Shown here in pieces: positions 31,807-45,160 of a stretch of 64,000 nucleotides of DNA. The stretch lies in assembly GCA_032622095.1 (NCBI GenBank), contig CP136069.1:31624342-31688341 (forward strand). Direction: 5' to 3'. Each line of letters opens with the position of its first letter. Within the stretch, counting starts at the first letter, position 1. The stretch comes from Siphonodentalium dalli. Lineage: Eukaryota > Mollusca > Scaphopoda > Gadilida > Siphonodentaliidae. A program made the translations under genes and the position numbers. A model generated the notes under the pieces. That model was not told where the DNA came from. It searched no databases and saw only the letters and a list, made by a program, of their open reading frames with translations.

Positions 31807-34800
31807 CTGTAAACGCAGAAAACAAAAGATGTATTCAGGGTTCCAAACATCCAGTTACAACAACAACAACACAAAACACCCATTAATTTAACTTCTTTTT
31901 CTGCTGCGTTCTGTTGAAAATGTTTGAAAACGAAATACAGTAATGTGCTAAATAATTGACTCCTTAACCACAGCAGAATTATGGGTAACTTTTCAGGATT
32001 TAGTCGGAAATATGGCTTGTTGCCATTCATCAGAAAGCTCTAAGTGAGAGCTTTCTGATGAATGGCAACAAGCCATATTTCCGACTAAATCCTGATAAGT
32101 TTCCCATAATTCTGCTGTGGTTAAGGAGTCGATTATTTAGGGCATTTCTCAATGACGCAAACCAGACCTAAATTGCTTTTTATGAAGTGGAGGCTTCAGT
32201 TATTGCTTGATAAACCTTGGAAACATTTGTGTAAATATTATCGTGATTTGGACAGATTCATACAGACGCAAATTATGTGAATGTAGAGGGTGTGTGATTA
32301 CAGAAGAGTAACGGGAAGGACTCGGTCCAAAACAGCATCGCCCCAACTGATATCCCAAGCCGTTGTTGACCGAGATGACTTGGTCTATTATTTTACATGT
32401 GGATTTAACTTGACGGTTTTGCGTCACAATCAATTTTATGCAGTGCCAAATGACAATACCCTTACATTACTTAAACCCTGAAATTGTTAAAAAATATAAC
32501 ACAATTACGATTCCTTGACTTGATCGACTTATATCACCATATAAAACATTCATAACTTAAAAAAGAGGTTGCACCACAGGTGCTGGGATACCCCCATGGT
32601 GAAAATTTAAATATTGGCAGGTCGGAAATCAAATTGTGAAAAAAAATGTGATGAACGGACAATTTACTGGACAATTCTAATGAAAGACGGAAGGAAATCC
32701 AACATTTTCTGATAAAGAAAGAGGGATAACTCTTGAATAGAAAATGTGAACAATGTCAATGAACACTCTTTTGAAAGCCCTCATGAAATTAACCTTCTTT
32801 TGAAAGCCCTCATGATGCCAAAAGTGAATACAAAATTTCATCGAGATCCAATAACCATGGTTGAGATATATGAATGGACGGACAGAAATCCAACGTTTTC
32901 AGATAAACAAAGAGGGATAACTCTTGAATGGAAAACGAGAACAATGTCAATGAAACCCCTTTTGAAAGCCCTCCTGATGCCAAATGTGCATACCAAATTT
33001 CATCGAGATCCAATAACCATGTTGAGATATATGAGTGGATGGACAGAAATCCAACATTTTCAGATAAACAAAGATGGATGATTCTTGAACAAAAAACGTG
33101 AACAATGCCAATGAAAATATTTTTGAAAGCCCTCCTGATGCCAAACCTCATGCATACCAAATTTCATCGATATCCGATAACCCATGGTTGAGATATATGA
33201 GCGGACGGATGCACCAACGCACAGCTAGATGGACGCATGTAATCCAGTATACCACCCATCTTTTGGGATGAGGGTATGATTATTTACTGATTTACTAAAC
33301 ACTGCTAGTGGATATTCGCTGTTGGTTAATGGACTGAGGTTTTCCCCCAGTGGCTACAGGGGTACCATTCCCCCAACTGAGAAAGAACAATAGGCATTAT
33401 AAGATAACAATTTACTCACCAATGGCCCTACTGCAGATTCATCCTCAGTGTTTAATTGCTGTGGTCTTGGAAACGTTATTTTCGTCTCAATCTCAACATT
33501 TTCAAAATCTGTCAATACGATGAGAAAACTTTTTGAACAAGGCTCAAAAGAACTTTTTTTTTACTGCCTGTCAAAATGACAGGCACCAAATGGATGATGT
33601 TGGTTATTTCAAAATGGTGCATGTCAAATTTTCAGATGTACTGTTTGAGACAGTATTTAAATTTCCAATTGACTTATTATTCGTCAATGATGCGCACATT
33701 TTAGTGAGAGTTCAATCGCCACCCAGGAAAAAACCATGTTATTTTTGTTTTCAAAAGTTCAAAAACTTTATGTTGATTAATAAATACACATGCAATTCAC
33801 AAAATAGATAATTATATTCACTCTGAATTGATCTGAATTAAAAAAGAACTATGTACCCAAACAGATGCAGTCTTACAGATTGTTAAAAAATTTGCATTGG
33901 ACAAAATGTCCGACTGATACAGAAGTGCACTGGACATAAGCTATTTTTCGTCGGACAATAAACGTGACGGACCACAAAGTTTGAGCCTTGATTTTGAAGC
34001 CAATTATGATGCATCATTAACTAAAATTTTAACCGGGCACTTAATTTTCGAACCCCCAGATCACATTATATATAATATACAGTAATGCTCTAAATAATCG
34101 TCTCCTTAGCCACAGCAGAATTATGGGTAATTTTTCAGGATTTAGACGGAAATATGGCTTGTTGCCATTCATCGGAAAACTCTCACTGAGATTATTTAGG
34201 GCATTACTGTATGCCATATTATATACCATTTGAAAGAGGAAGCTCAAAAGTATTGTATTTTCAACTTATTTGATTTAATAAACTGTGAACATGTTGTTTT
34301 TTGTTGAGACAAAGACGTCTTTCCTGTTCTAAAGTATCTGCACAAATATATTATTTTAAATGGAAGGGGAATAACTCTATATATTTAGATATAGAGTTAT
34401 TCCCCTTCCATTAAAAAATAAACTTTAGTTTGAATTCTGTTGCATTCCGGGAGTCATAATGGGGGAAATGATTTTATGAGTTCAGCTATTTTCTATTACT
34501 CTGAGACACAGACGTTCCACATGGTGATGTATTCATGGTGATGTATTATAGTATTTAATCATATTTTATGGCACAGATTGTTATTAAAACCATACATCAA
34601 GGCACTATAAAAAATACTTCAATCTAATCCCAGGTTTCACATAGCAGTTGAGGTCAAAGCAGAATGATGATAACAGAGCGTCGCATCAGAACTAAAGTGT
34701 TCTATCTCCATATTTTAATTTTTGTGGGAAATCGAGTTTAAAGTTTGAAGGTACCCAATCTCATCCAAAAGGCAAAAAAATTCCAAATTTTCTAAGTCGA

Positions 34801-37010
34801 AAACCCCCCCAAAATTATAGCAAAAATTATAATTTTGATTAGCTATATAGATGTTGCAAATCACCAACATGTTAGGAACAATATCCCAGAGTTTCAAATC
34901 TCTACGTTTAAAACTGTAGGAGGAGTTGATTACACCATGAAGGTACCCAATCTCGGACGCACTGACGGACGGACGAACAAATGGGTAGATATGTGGCTCC
35001 GACCTATGTGGCTAGAAATGGTAATGTGGCTTTAGTTTTTATGTGGCTTCTCAAGTAGCCATAAAATTTTATGTGGCTATCAAGTAGTAGATAGTGATAA
35101 AACTCCAGATTATGGATTCATAACATGTTGGAATTATAGCAGAAGAAGCTGATTAAAACTCAAAAACTTGCACACAGCAACTGGGACAGTGGAATAGGAG
35201 AAACTGACAGATCCGTGATTGGGTGGCTAGCCACATAAATGTCAGTCAGTGTCCGACATCTCCTATTGACAGGTCATGGATGTCTAATTTTGATGGACTT
35301 TTTGTTTCCAAATTTTGAGTGACTACAAAATTAAATAAGCTGATTAGGCCAAATAGATCATTTTTGAACGTCCATCTGAAAGCTGTTACGTGGCTAGCCA
35401 CGCAACGGAAGTTATGCACATAAATATCCATTTTACACAATCTTAGCCACATAAGTAGTCATTAGTAAACATGGACGCACGCACGTATGGACGCACGGAC
35501 AGACAAGGATCATTTCTATAGTCCTCCGACGGAAACGTAAATTTTTTTTTATTTTTTTTGCGCCATAGTGGTTTTTGTGTTTTTTAATCATATAAACGTG
35601 CAAAAATCCCAAATTGTGCCATTTTCTGTGTTATTTTAACCAAATAATTATCCTAGAAATAAGATGTTCATACCTAGGAGTGGGAAAGCATTATTTCCAA
35701 CCAGTCACTTCGCTGGCAATCAGCAAATTTTGGGTCTCATAGCTTTCTATTGAAGATCAGAGATAGAACCTTTTAGGACTCAAATTTATTTAATCATGTG
35801 GTACAAAATAAATAGATTCATTGGTCCACAGTGGAGATAGAACAATATACCACTGTCAAAAAATTGAGTTTTTGAGATTGAACAGATGTACACAGCCTCT
35901 CATTCAAATTTGGTATATGTTAGACACGATATCTGGTGATTTTCGGACAGGAAATCCCGCACCGAATCAAAAGATACCAATATCTCATTTTCCCGCCAAA
36001 ATGGAGATAGAACAGTTTAGTTCTGACATGACGAGAGGGTAAATTTGGTGATGCTAGCTGCATGTTCAAAATAGTCTTACAGGGTCCCAAAAAAAACTGA
36101 TGTAACTTCTCCAGGTCTGGAAGTGTGAAAATTCAGCTGCAATAGCTGAAATCAGCAATCCTAGATTATACTCTCCAGCTGGTAAGTTTGATACAACAGC
36201 AGTAATAAACAGAAGTTGTAATTAAATTGGCGCTAAAAGATTTTGCATGACCTGATTTGACCTTACGGATTACTACGTTAATTCACTCATTTAAGCTGAT
36301 TCACAGACCTGCGGCTGACAAATGTGGCCAATGCATGCAGCTGGTTGCGGCCGATGCAGTTTAATGCATCCAAATTTTAAAAGTTGATATTCAGTAATGC
36401 CATAAATAATCGACTCCTTAACCACAGCAGAATTATGGGGAATTTTTCAGGATTTAGTCGGAAATATCTCAGTGAGAGCTAAGTTTAATTCCGATGAATG
36501 GCAACAAGCCATATTTTCGACTAAATCATGAAAAATTACCCATAATTCTGATGTGGTTAAGGAGTCGATTATTTAGGGCATTACTGTAATGGTTCACAAC
36601 GTTGCGCCTATATCCCGATAGCCACATGCATCAGCCGCAGGTCTGTGAAAGCAGCTTTAGAAAAAGAATGATTGCATCTGCAACCAGTTTTTGATTCGCA
36701 TTTGCACAATTATGTCGTGTTGCATAAAATTTATCAGCTATCATAGCTGAATTTTCACATTTGCCAGACCTGTTAATTGAGAGCAATGTTAAAAGTCTCC
36801 ATATTAGGCTTTAAGCTTGGGCAGAATGCAGATGTATGCATAACTTACTAGATTGTTACAGAACCCACCTGTGATTTTTACCTCGAAATCACACTGTTTG
36901 CACTTAACCTGGGGTGTGATTCCTGGTAAGGGAAGTACAGTGCCGCACTCAGGACAGAAATCCAAATCAGACTCGAACAAATTCGATCTCGTAACCTTCT
37001 TTGTTGTCAT
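31697..37010 (-). CDS. POLR1H: RNA polymerase I subunit RPA12 (zinc ribbon), three coding exons
   Basis: Minus-strand exons 37010-36869, 33508-33420 and 31806-31697 join in frame to 113 complete residues plus the first two bases of codon 114. Two zinc ribbons are visible: C19-C22/C37-C40 (CPECG...CKQC) at the N-terminus, and C82-C85/C110-C113 at the C-terminus. The C-terminal ribbon carries RSADEGQT (98-105), the acidic loop that enters the polymerase active site for transcript cleavage. This pairing defines RPA12/ZNRD1 (family length about 120-126). Start chosen at 37010 because the residues before DLDFCPECG have the expected length and the exon has its own acceptor upstream, implying a 5' UTR intron. 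The C-terminus is uncertain: after C113 there is either an in-frame TGA (31694-31696) or a donor GG/GTGAGT leading to a last tiny exon that I cannot find. Confidence 0.92.
31938..32150. mobile_element. Family A palindromic MITE
   Basis: CAGTAATGTGCTAAATAATT ... GATTATTTAGGGCATTTCTC; right terminus mutated. In the POLR1H intron. Confidence 0.85.
32700..33200. repeat. ~140-bp tandem repeat, three to four units
   Basis: Units carry GGATAACTCTTGAATGGAAA, TGAAAGCCCTCCTGATGCCA, ATTTCATCGAGATCCAATAA and GACAGAAATCCAAC.TTTTCA. The short open frames it creates are repeat artefacts. Such units are of a dispersed invertebrate type. Confidence 0.88.
33420..33508 (-). CDS. POLR1H: POLR1H exon 2 (linker)
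   Basis: Acceptor ATTGACAG and donor TTG/GTGAGT. Encodes the low-conservation linker [20 protein letters not shown] then [10 protein letters not shown]. The phase joins both zinc-ribbon exons without a stop, and 'DFE' is the usual start of this linker. Confidence 0.85.
34033..34615. mobile_element. Family F element with nested family A copy
   Basis: TTAA-CCGGGCACTTAATTTTCG at left, hairpin GAATAACTCTATATATTTAG in the centre, degraded right end. Family A copy at 34080-34209 sits in its left part. Confidence 0.75.
34080..34209. mobile_element. Family A MITE, right arm deleted
   Basis: CAGTAATGCTCTAAATAATC ... ATTATTTAGGGCATTACTG at a TA site inside a family F element. Confidence 0.85.
34616..36391. 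other. POLR1H intron 1, no gene seen
   Basis: Holds ATGTGGCT-rich and GACGGACGGACG-type dispersed repeat text (34,950-35,500) typical of invertebrate repeats. I see no exon in it. Confidence 0.45.
36392..36586. mobile_element. Family A palindromic MITE
   Basis: CAGTAATGCCATAAATAATC ... ATTTAGGGCATTACTG; loop rearranged. Confidence 0.87.
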
Positions 37011-37021
37011 CTCTATTAAGT
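36869..37021 (-). CDS. POLR1H: POLR1H first coding exon
   Basis: Acceptor ATTTTTCAG at 37022-37030, an 11-base UTR remnant, then ATG at 37010-37008. Encodes [20 protein letters not shown] followed by [10 protein letters not shown] and [13 protein letters not shown]. Donor is ACAG/GTGGGT. The acceptor shows that at least one non-coding exon lies upstream. Confidence 0.9.
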
Positions 37022-37330
37022 CTGAAAAATAAAAATGTAATTTAAGGAATTGCTTTTGGGTTTTGTTTTGTACACTATGACCATGTACCCAACCAATCAA
37101 TGCCATAACAAAATTGTAGCTAAAATGCTATTCAACGTCTGATTGGCTATAATTGGAAGGGCTATATATAGACAGATCATCTCTAAAACAATGCAGTTGC
37201 AGCTAGTGCACCCGAAGGCTGACTTTTGCATATTAAATTTTCAAGATAATTACGTACCATCTCATCCGTTTGTTTAAATCCCTCCCTCCCAAAAAAAAAG
37301 ACTTTTAAAACTTGGGAATAACAGGGTCTA

Positions 37331-37548
37331 CAGTAATGCCCTAAGTAATCGACTCCTTAACCACAGCAGAATAGTGGGTAACTTTTCAGGATTTATTCGG
37401 AAATATGGCTTGTTGCCATTCAATCGGAAAGCTCTCAGTGAGAGTTCTCCGATGAATGGCAACAAGCCATATTTCTGACTAAATCCTGAAAGGTTACCCA
37501 TAATTCTGCTGCGGTTAAGGAGTCAATTATTTTTTTAGGGCATTACTG
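37331..37548. mobile_element. Family A palindromic MITE
   Basis: CAGTAATGCCCTAAGTAATC ... TTTTTTTAGGGCATTACTG, TA-flanked, about 300 bases upstream of POLR1H exon 1. Confidence 0.9.
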
Positions 37549-38311
37549 TACATCCCCAAACTGTACATCCCCAGGTGTGTGTGACATGTGTCATTTCAGT
37601 GACGATCGGTATTTATCAATGGTTATTTTGCCCAATCTCAGAGTTATTTAATTAATTTTATTAACATATAATGGTATATTTGCTGTTGTAAGAATGCACT
37701 TTATAGTTTTGTCACCCGTCACCAAGGTGATGCATAAATGTACATTCACTGAAATGACATACTACTATTTTACTACATTTAGTAGGCTCAAACAGCATCA
37801 CTGAAATCACACCAGTGATCTATCCCAAACAATTATTACAGCAGAAAGTAGCCTTTATATTTAGGTATAGGCCAGTATAGGCATACATTTTCAACAAGAT
37901 TATTTAATGGGTTTGAGTTATTTCATTGGACAGAAAAGTGTTAATTCCCTAGCCCTGCCCCTTCCTGACCGGTCAACCCCTTTTCAAAAAATCTTCTTCC
38001 CGGTCACATACTAGTATGAGGACAAAATATAAGCTACATATGCCTGATGACTATGAAGGGAAAGAGTTATGCCCCTGGCTCCATGCATATTTGACCTGGT
38101 GACCCAATTTGAACAATCTGAAACCCAGTCACCCTTAAGGACCCTTAATACAAAATACAAACTAAATAGGCCTGATGGTTCTGGAGATAAAATGTGAGAG
38201 AAGGGAATGAGTTATGTCCCTGGCTCTGGCCCTATTTGACCAGCCCATTTGAACAAATCTGTATACCTTTGACCAAAGGATCATCTACACCAAATATGAG
38301 CCTATTTGGTA

Positions 38312-38482
38312 CAGTAATGCCCTAACTAATCATCTTCTTAACCACAGCAGAATTATGGGTAATTTTTCAGGATTTAGTTGGAAATATGGCTTGTTGGCAA
38401 CAAACCATATTTCCGACTAAATCCTGAAAAATTACCCATAATTATGCTGTGGTTAAGGATTCGATTATTTAGGGCATTACTG
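38312..38482. mobile_element. Family A palindromic MITE, loop deleted
   Basis: CAGTAATGCCCTAACTAATC ... TATTTAGGGCATTACTG, TA-flanked; the GAATGGCA loop is missing. Confidence 0.88.
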
Positions 38483-38609
38483 TATATCGGTTCTGGACAA
38501 GGAGTGATAACTATAGCCCCACCGGAGACTTCCGTCCCAGGTGAGCTAAAAATGATGATACACCAATAGAGTATGATGGCCAGAGCAGCATATATACATG
38601 TAATATTAA

Positions 38610-39001
38610 CCCTTTACCCAACAAACCGGCCAAAAACGGCCAAATAAAGCTGCAACAGCCTAAATTATCTTGGGTCTGTCTCAATAAAACCATACAAATA
38701 TGGATATCATTGGAACCGGCTCATTGACCACATTGTGATGGTTATAGTTATGCCCTGTGCCAATGCATTCTCTTATATATGCGAGGCGACCATAGGTCGC
38801 CTCGCATATATAAGAGAATGCATTGGCCTAAAAAAAATCTTTTTTTAACACTTTTTACCATTTTTTCTTACATTCTTTAACAATTTTATAATTTTTAATG
38901 TGTTAAGCCAATGCATTCTCTTATATATGTGAGGCGACCTATGGTCGACTCGCATATATAAGAGAATGCATTGGCACAGGGCCCTTCTGTTGGGTAAAGG
39001 G
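38610..39001. mobile_element. Family C piggyBac-like MITE (CCCTTTACCC ends)
   Basis: TTAA-CCCTTTACCCAACAAACC ... CTTCTGTTGGGTAAAGGG-TTAA with both hairpin arms, nearly identical to 1559-1950, so probably recent. Confidence 0.92.
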
Positions 39002-39848
39002 TTAAAGGTGGATTATCTCTTTGTAAACATATATTATATAGTTACCGGGGTATAAAATATTAGATCTGAATCGAAGACTCCTGTCCGGAAATGCTTCTAT
39101 CGATTAATATTCATTTTATTTAGAATATTTTCTGGTCTAAGAAGGTGTGGTTGTTTAGCTAACGAACAATAGTGGTTACTGTTAACAGAGACCAGAAATT
39201 TTATTGTGCTATTTTGTCACAAATAAACGTTAATTATACTCATTATCGCTGATAACTATGGAATAAACAATACAACCAATCAATCTGGGACATTTGACGT
39301 TCGGTGTGTAGACATAGGAACAGCCTAATGCTCTCTATCGCTATATGGTATCACCCGAATGGTTTGTTTTAAAAATAGACAAATAAACGGTCCCAATAAA
39401 ATTTCAAAATAAAATCAATATTAATTGATAGCAGCCTTTCCGGACAGGGGTCTTCAGTTCATATATTTACTATTTTATACCCACGCAACTATTTCAAATT
39501 TGTTATTTAGAGAGATAATCTATCTTTAACAGCTGTGAAATAACTTAAATATGCATTTTCATTTGGGGAGATAAATATTAGATCTGGCAATACAATTGTA
39601 GAAGTTTTGCATGCATACACAATGTTTGTTTTTTATTGATTAGTTCTGTTTGGAATTGACGGTGTGTTTTCTCCTGCAGTCTGTCCAACTAGCCGGTTCT
39701 TGGCACGAATTTAAGTTTCAAACAGTTTATTATATATTGTCACAATGTGTATCCAATTTGTAAAATAAAGTTTTTACATGAGCGTTTGGCATTGGAATTT
39801 TAGGAATAACTTCATGCGTTTGAGAATTATCGTTAGAAGTGAGGTCAT
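39002..39848. other. Intergenic, nothing assigned
   Basis: AT-rich. A weak internal inverted similarity around TTCCGGACAGG (39,085 and 39,440) suggests an old element. No gene seen. Confidence 0.4.
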
Positions 39849-40272
39849 CAAGACTGAGTTTAATGTGCCTGTCATTTGCAGAATGAGGTCCCCAGAGTGT
39901 GAATTTAGTGATGCTACCCCTAAGCACCTCATTCTGCTTAGGCCTCGTCTTCTCTGGACAGTTTCTTTATTAACAAATTTCTATAGAAACTTCTTCACAT
40001 AGATTCTATTTCTTTTTAAGTTTAGTTTCTCCATATCCCCAAATTGGCAGATGACACACTGCATATTGAGGTTCCCAATTGGTGTACATCACAATATTCA
40101 CCATTTGGGAACCTCAATCTGAGTCTATGTTTCCCATAGCAGATGAGGCTATGCAGAATGAGATCCCAAGTGGGTGAATTTGGTGATGCTAGCCCACTAT
40201 GCGGGATAGTCACTAAATTCACCCTCTGGGGACCTCATTCTGCAAATGACAGGCACCTTATACTCAGGCTTG
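39849..40272. mobile_element. Family B hAT-type MITE, long variant, complete
   Basis: CAAGACTGAGTTTAATGTGC ... TTATACTCAGGCTTG with perfect 8-bp duplication GAGGTCAT (39841-39848, 40273-40280). Shows that the CAAGCCTGAGTTTAG variant is hAT too. Confidence 0.93.
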
Positions 40273-40520
40273 GAGGTCATATTCTTAAAAAAAAAAAGAT
40301 CCACTTGGGAAGCATTATATCAATAGAGCAGTCCTTCAAAATTTACCATGGCAATAAGCAACGCCGTGGCAACATGTGGAATTTAACAGGCCACAGCATT
40401 AAATTTGCCGTGGGACAATTTTACTTCGAGGGCTGAACAGTGATGCATTTGTTAAAGTGGAGCGTTTGTCTTAAAATGTTTTATTTTTATTTTTTAACTT
40501 GTTTTCTTTGAAACAAGCCA

Positions 40521-40850
40521 CTGGCTGAAGGGGTCACTCTCACAGTTAGGGTACACAGGTTTTGAAAATGTGCTTAAGGGTACACAGGGTTTGTAATCAG
40601 CACTAATGCAGTTACTTTCTGTGTTCCTCGAAGTCTGGCACACATCAGCATTTAATTTTCAGTTCATTTTAATTTTCATTGGAACATATACAATTATTCT
40701 CTAACAGAAATCATGGCAGACATGAAAACTAAAATTCATTTAGAATGAGATTAAAAAACCTGTTTACCCTTCAGCACATTTTCAAAACCTGTGTAACCTT
40801 CAGCACTTTTTTTGGTGAGAGTAAACCCCTCAGCGCCACACTGGTTTGAA
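40521..40850. mobile_element. ~330-bp inverted-repeat MITE
   Basis: CTGGCTGAAGGGGTCACTCT...GGGTACACAGGTTTTGAAAA is mirrored by TTTTCAAAACCTGTGTAACC...TAAACCCCTCAGCGCCACAC. Family not assigned. Confidence 0.7.
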
Positions 40851-41029
40851 TGCGTCTAAGGTACACTGGGACAATGAAAAATATCAGAACACCACACAAT
40901 CCACTCTTTGATTCTTCTGACAATGCACACTGTATGTATACCAAATTATCCCTAAAAGAACGATTATCAAATGTATGGACATGATGAAACATGTCATTAC
41001 CCCATCTAAAACACAGATCTTTGGAGTAT

Positions 41030-41320
41030 GAGTATATAATTGGTCTTCAGACTATAACTAGGTCTTCCGTGAGGTATTATTTATTCGAGTAATTAGACCT
41101 TCGGAGTATTTGACCTTTGAACTATTTGGCCCTTCGGATTATTAATAATACTTTGGACTATTGGGTCTTCGACGTATTTTATGCCTTCGGAATATAGCAT
41201 ATTCGAAGCATTGGACCTACAGAATATGCGACCTTCATAGTATTGGACCTTCATAGTTTTGGAGTTTCAGAATATCAAACCTTCGGAGTATTGTATCTTT
41301 GGAATAAAGGTACGTAACCT
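41030..41320. repeat. ~15-bp degenerate minisatellite
   Basis: Roughly fifteen units of the form TTGGACCTTCGGAGTAT with variation. Confidence 0.8.
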
Positions 41321-41479
41321 TCATTTCTGGCACAGTCCTTTTAAACAGTGACAGCGATAAGATGAGAAGATTAAAAATTAATGTGTCAATGACACTGTAG
41401 CTCAACTTGGGAAGGAGTTAATTTGCTGCTGAGCAATGAATAGAATGATAAAGAAGGAGGAAAGTAAACTAGAATTCAC

Positions 41480-42550
41480 CCCGAAAATCCATATGAAGTT
41501 TGGTGATAATCGGATGAGAGATGTGGTCTGTCAAACTATGCAGGATTTACCTCCCTTGATGATGCGGTAAGACCGCTGCTACCAGCGACATTTCACCCAC
41601 ATTTGGTGGACTTCCGCGATATTAAAATATATACTAAGCGAACAGAGCAACATGCTGCCCTTGTTAAGCACACAAAATATCGAACAAAATTTGTATAAAT
41701 TTTGGACCTTATGTTTGAAAAGTCGATCCCACTAAAACCGAAGAACTGCATGTATTTCGAAATGGTGTGATTCGGTTCGGTTCTCGGATTATTTTATCAT
41801 CACAAAAGTATAAACGCATGTGTACGACATTGTCACAACTCGAACGGCAAGTCAAACACAAGAGTTCTAATTTGCTGCAATTTTGACGAGTAGCTCTGAT
41901 TTTCCATTCTGTCATTATGTTTTAGTGTGGGAATTGTTCTCAAAGCACATAGAAATTTGTTTACTTTGGAGCGATCGGGTTTCGGCATTTTTGCGGGAAA
42001 ATCCCATGCTAAATATAGAAACATGGACTAGTACCCAGACGGTCACAGAGTCAGAAAGGAAGCATGACTGGTGCGCTCTGGAAGAGATTGGTGGTCTGTA
42101 GTGTGCGTCAAAGGATTTAGTAATACAAAGAGTAAATTCCAAGATGGATGCTGGCGGCCATGTTTTTCAACGAATTTCGATCAAAATAGGAGGCTCCCAT
42201 CTAGAGGTCACTCTGAAGATCCATATGAAGTTTAAAGATGATCGGATGAGAGTAGGCCTGTAGGGAGTGTAGGGTGTGCCAAGGATTTAGTTATACAAAG
42301 AGTAAATTCCAAGATGGCTGCTGGCGGCAATGTTTTTAAACAAATTTCGTTCAAAATAGGAGGCACCGATCTAGAAGTAAAACCGAACATCCATATGAAG
42401 TTTGGTGATGATTGGATGAGGGATGTGGTCTGTATAGTGTGCCAAAGGATTTAGTCATGCCAAGAGTAAAATCAAAGATGGCAGCTGGCATCGTTCAAAT
42501 ACGATAATTCCCATCTACAGGTGATCTCAATCGTGCCTGCAAAATTAACA
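41480..42550. repeat. Dispersed repeats I and J
   Basis: 41,540-42,100 matches 57,555-58,120 inverted (family J; ACCGCTGCTACCAGCGACAT, ACTCGAACGGCAAGT, AGCGATCGGGTTTCG). 42,110-42,550 is a ~170-bp tandem repeat (family I; CCATATGAAGTTTGGTGATG, GATGGCTGCTGGCGGC). Confidence 0.8.
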
Positions 42551-44139
42551 AATGATCCGGCCATAAATAAGGGCTGTATAGTTAGATCCATTTGATCTTA
42601 GTGTCATGGCTTACGCCATCTAAGATCCATGGCGTGCTTGAAAGAACATAGGCGACTATGATTCCTATAAAAGTAACAATTAGGACCAACGCACATGTAT
42701 TTATCAACTAAATACTAATACAAGTGTGAAACCATCCACTCACCTACGTGTCATTTATCCTTAAAATCCGACAAATAACAGAACGTAAACACTGACATGT
42801 CGTGTGTTCGTCGACCATTGCATGTGACCCGTAATTTCATGAATCCCCCTGTGAGTTCCCCGTGCGCACGGCAAGGTAATCACATGCGTTCACATTGAGT
42901 GTACAATTCAGGTTGCCCTGATACAATTCAAGTTGAGGGGAACTACAATCTGCGCATGCGTGTAGTTTTTACAAATTACCAACTCCAATTTGTTACACAT
43001 GCGTACTGTTAACATCCTGGTACAGTAATGCGAGTTGCAGAATCATGTTTGCCATGCACGAACTGCACATAGTCATGTGATATGTTAGCTCCTCCTGCTT
43101 CGGCCATTTAACCACGTTTTGTCAACATGTTTTCCGACTGGATTTTTGGATTAAATTATTACGGAATTATACACACGTTCTGGTAGGTGTCAGAGCTAAT
43201 ATATATTGCAATATTGTTAACATTAATGACTATGTTAGTTGATTCTTAAAAATAAGTGTATTTAAAAAAATTAGCTACTCGCCAAAGCTGAAGCGCCACG
43301 GCGGTCTTAAATATAGATCGATGGAATACTGTATAGTGTGCCGATGGATTCAAATTTGAATGCATGATGGCTGCTGGCGGCCATGTTTTTCATCAAAATT
43401 TGGAAATTTTTTATAGCTCCCATCTATAGGTCACCCTGGAGCTACATATGAAGTTTAGTGAAGATCGGTCAATTAAGGGATGCGGCCTGTAGGGCGTGCA
43501 TGCCTAAGGAAATTGTTGACACACAGATGGATGCACGGACGACGGATGCCAACCCATGGCAATAGCTCAAACTTTACATTGTAAAGGTGAGCTAAAATTG
43601 TTATTAGTCCGAAATTCTAACTTTCGTGAACTTTAATTTTGAAGAACAACAAATTGGGATTCATGAATTTTTTTCACCAAAAATGTTTCCTCTCCATTTT
43701 CCCATTTCAAAGGAATTTACCTGCTTAATCAAGTTAATAAGACAGAGATATAATAAATTATCTGTAGGAAATATGATTTTATACAATATGCCCGAATATC
43801 ATATAAATAAAACAAGAATTTCACGGAGGCAACTCTCTTCTCAAAACGTAAAACGTAAACATCAAACACGTGTTCATAACCATGTGTTCATCACGTGATT
43901 AAAATCTTTAAAAAACACGCACACGGAACTGGATCTGAATAGTAAATAATCAAGCTCGCCCAGCGTCGAGAATTTCTCACGGTCAATCTGTCTTTTTGCC
44001 AAAACTGTTTAGTGAAGCTTATTTTACACATCAAGCATGAAATAAATTAATAATATTTCAAATAATAGTATGTCCTAGCAGAAGAGGCAGCTAGCTATAT
44101 GATCTTATAATTTAAGTACCCTCAATCAATTTACAACTA
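42551..44139. other. Intergenic, repeats only
   Basis: 43,300-43,600 is another family I copy ending with a GACGGATGCC...GGTGAGCTAAAA tail. The rest is unassigned; open frames here have no recognisable motif. Confidence 0.45.
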
Positions 44140-44350
44140 TGGAATTGAATTACCCTGCTCTGAAATTGAATTGCTCTGGTGTGAAATTGAATTGTTCTGC
44201 AGTGAAATTGAATTGCACTGCAGTAAATTGAATTGCGCTGAAGAAAAACTGAATTGCACTGCAGAAAACTGAATTGCACTGCAAACATTTTTTTAATTAC
44301 ACTGCAGCCAAATTGAATTGTGTGGCAGTGGAATTGAATACAGCGTAATT
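44140..44350. repeat. ~20-bp minisatellite
   Basis: About nine units of TGCAGTGAAATTGAATTGCA-type sequence. Confidence 0.85.
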
Positions 44351-45082
44351 GATTTATAAGGCATTAAATTTGTTATTTAGTTATACAAGCATGTGTAAAG
44401 ATTAATCTAATTGCAGTAAAATATATTTCCATATAGCCAAACAAATTCTGCTATGTATTCTGAATTGAGCGCACTGTAAAATAGAGCAAATATGATGTTA
44501 TACTACGACAATTGGCCAATACAAGCGAAAGCTTAAAATAGGCCTGAAGGTAAATCATAAGGGGTGGGGGTAAATCATGTTGGTATTTGTATGGTCTAAA
44601 GATAAAATCAATTACATTGCAATTAATTTTTATAAATAATTTCTAGTGTATAAAATAACATGTTTGGAAGTGCTATACAAAATATAACCCGTGTATTTGT
44701 GTCCAGCAGTATTGCGTGAACGATTCTTTTGACAAATATGTTTTAAGCCGTTTTTTGCTCTTCTCCTCATTGACTTTTCCAAAAGGCCTCTGGTCTACCT
44801 GCCGGCATCTCACTTTGACTTGTTTTAGTCATTCTGGTGTGCCAGGTTTGGTGTTCACCACATCTGGACAACGTGTTACCTGGTCAGACACCCACTTAGC
44901 AAATATTGCTTACACATAAAAACATGTTTGGAAGCGCTATACAAAATATGTGTTTTTATTTTATATTGAATGTTCAATGCATTTATTTCATACAGTTTTG
45001 ATGTTTTAGAGCGACCGTGCAGCTGGAGGGACGCTAAAAATATTTTTTGAATGATAAAAATGATATTCCTTCAGTATTTACA

Positions 45083-45160
45083 ATCTCTACCAGAGCGCAC
45101 CAGTCATACTTCCTTTCTCTTACCGAGTCACCAAGGGAGGTAAACCCTGCATGGAGTTTG
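45083..45160. repeat. Family J fragment, centre deleted
   Basis: CTCTACCAGAGCGCACCAGT joined directly to CACCAAGGGAGGTAAACCCT: both ends of family J without its middle. Confidence 0.75.

Noticed and set aside
32746-33160. Overlapping 111- and 116-residue frames on opposite strands
   Set aside because: Both come from the ~140-bp tandem repeat.
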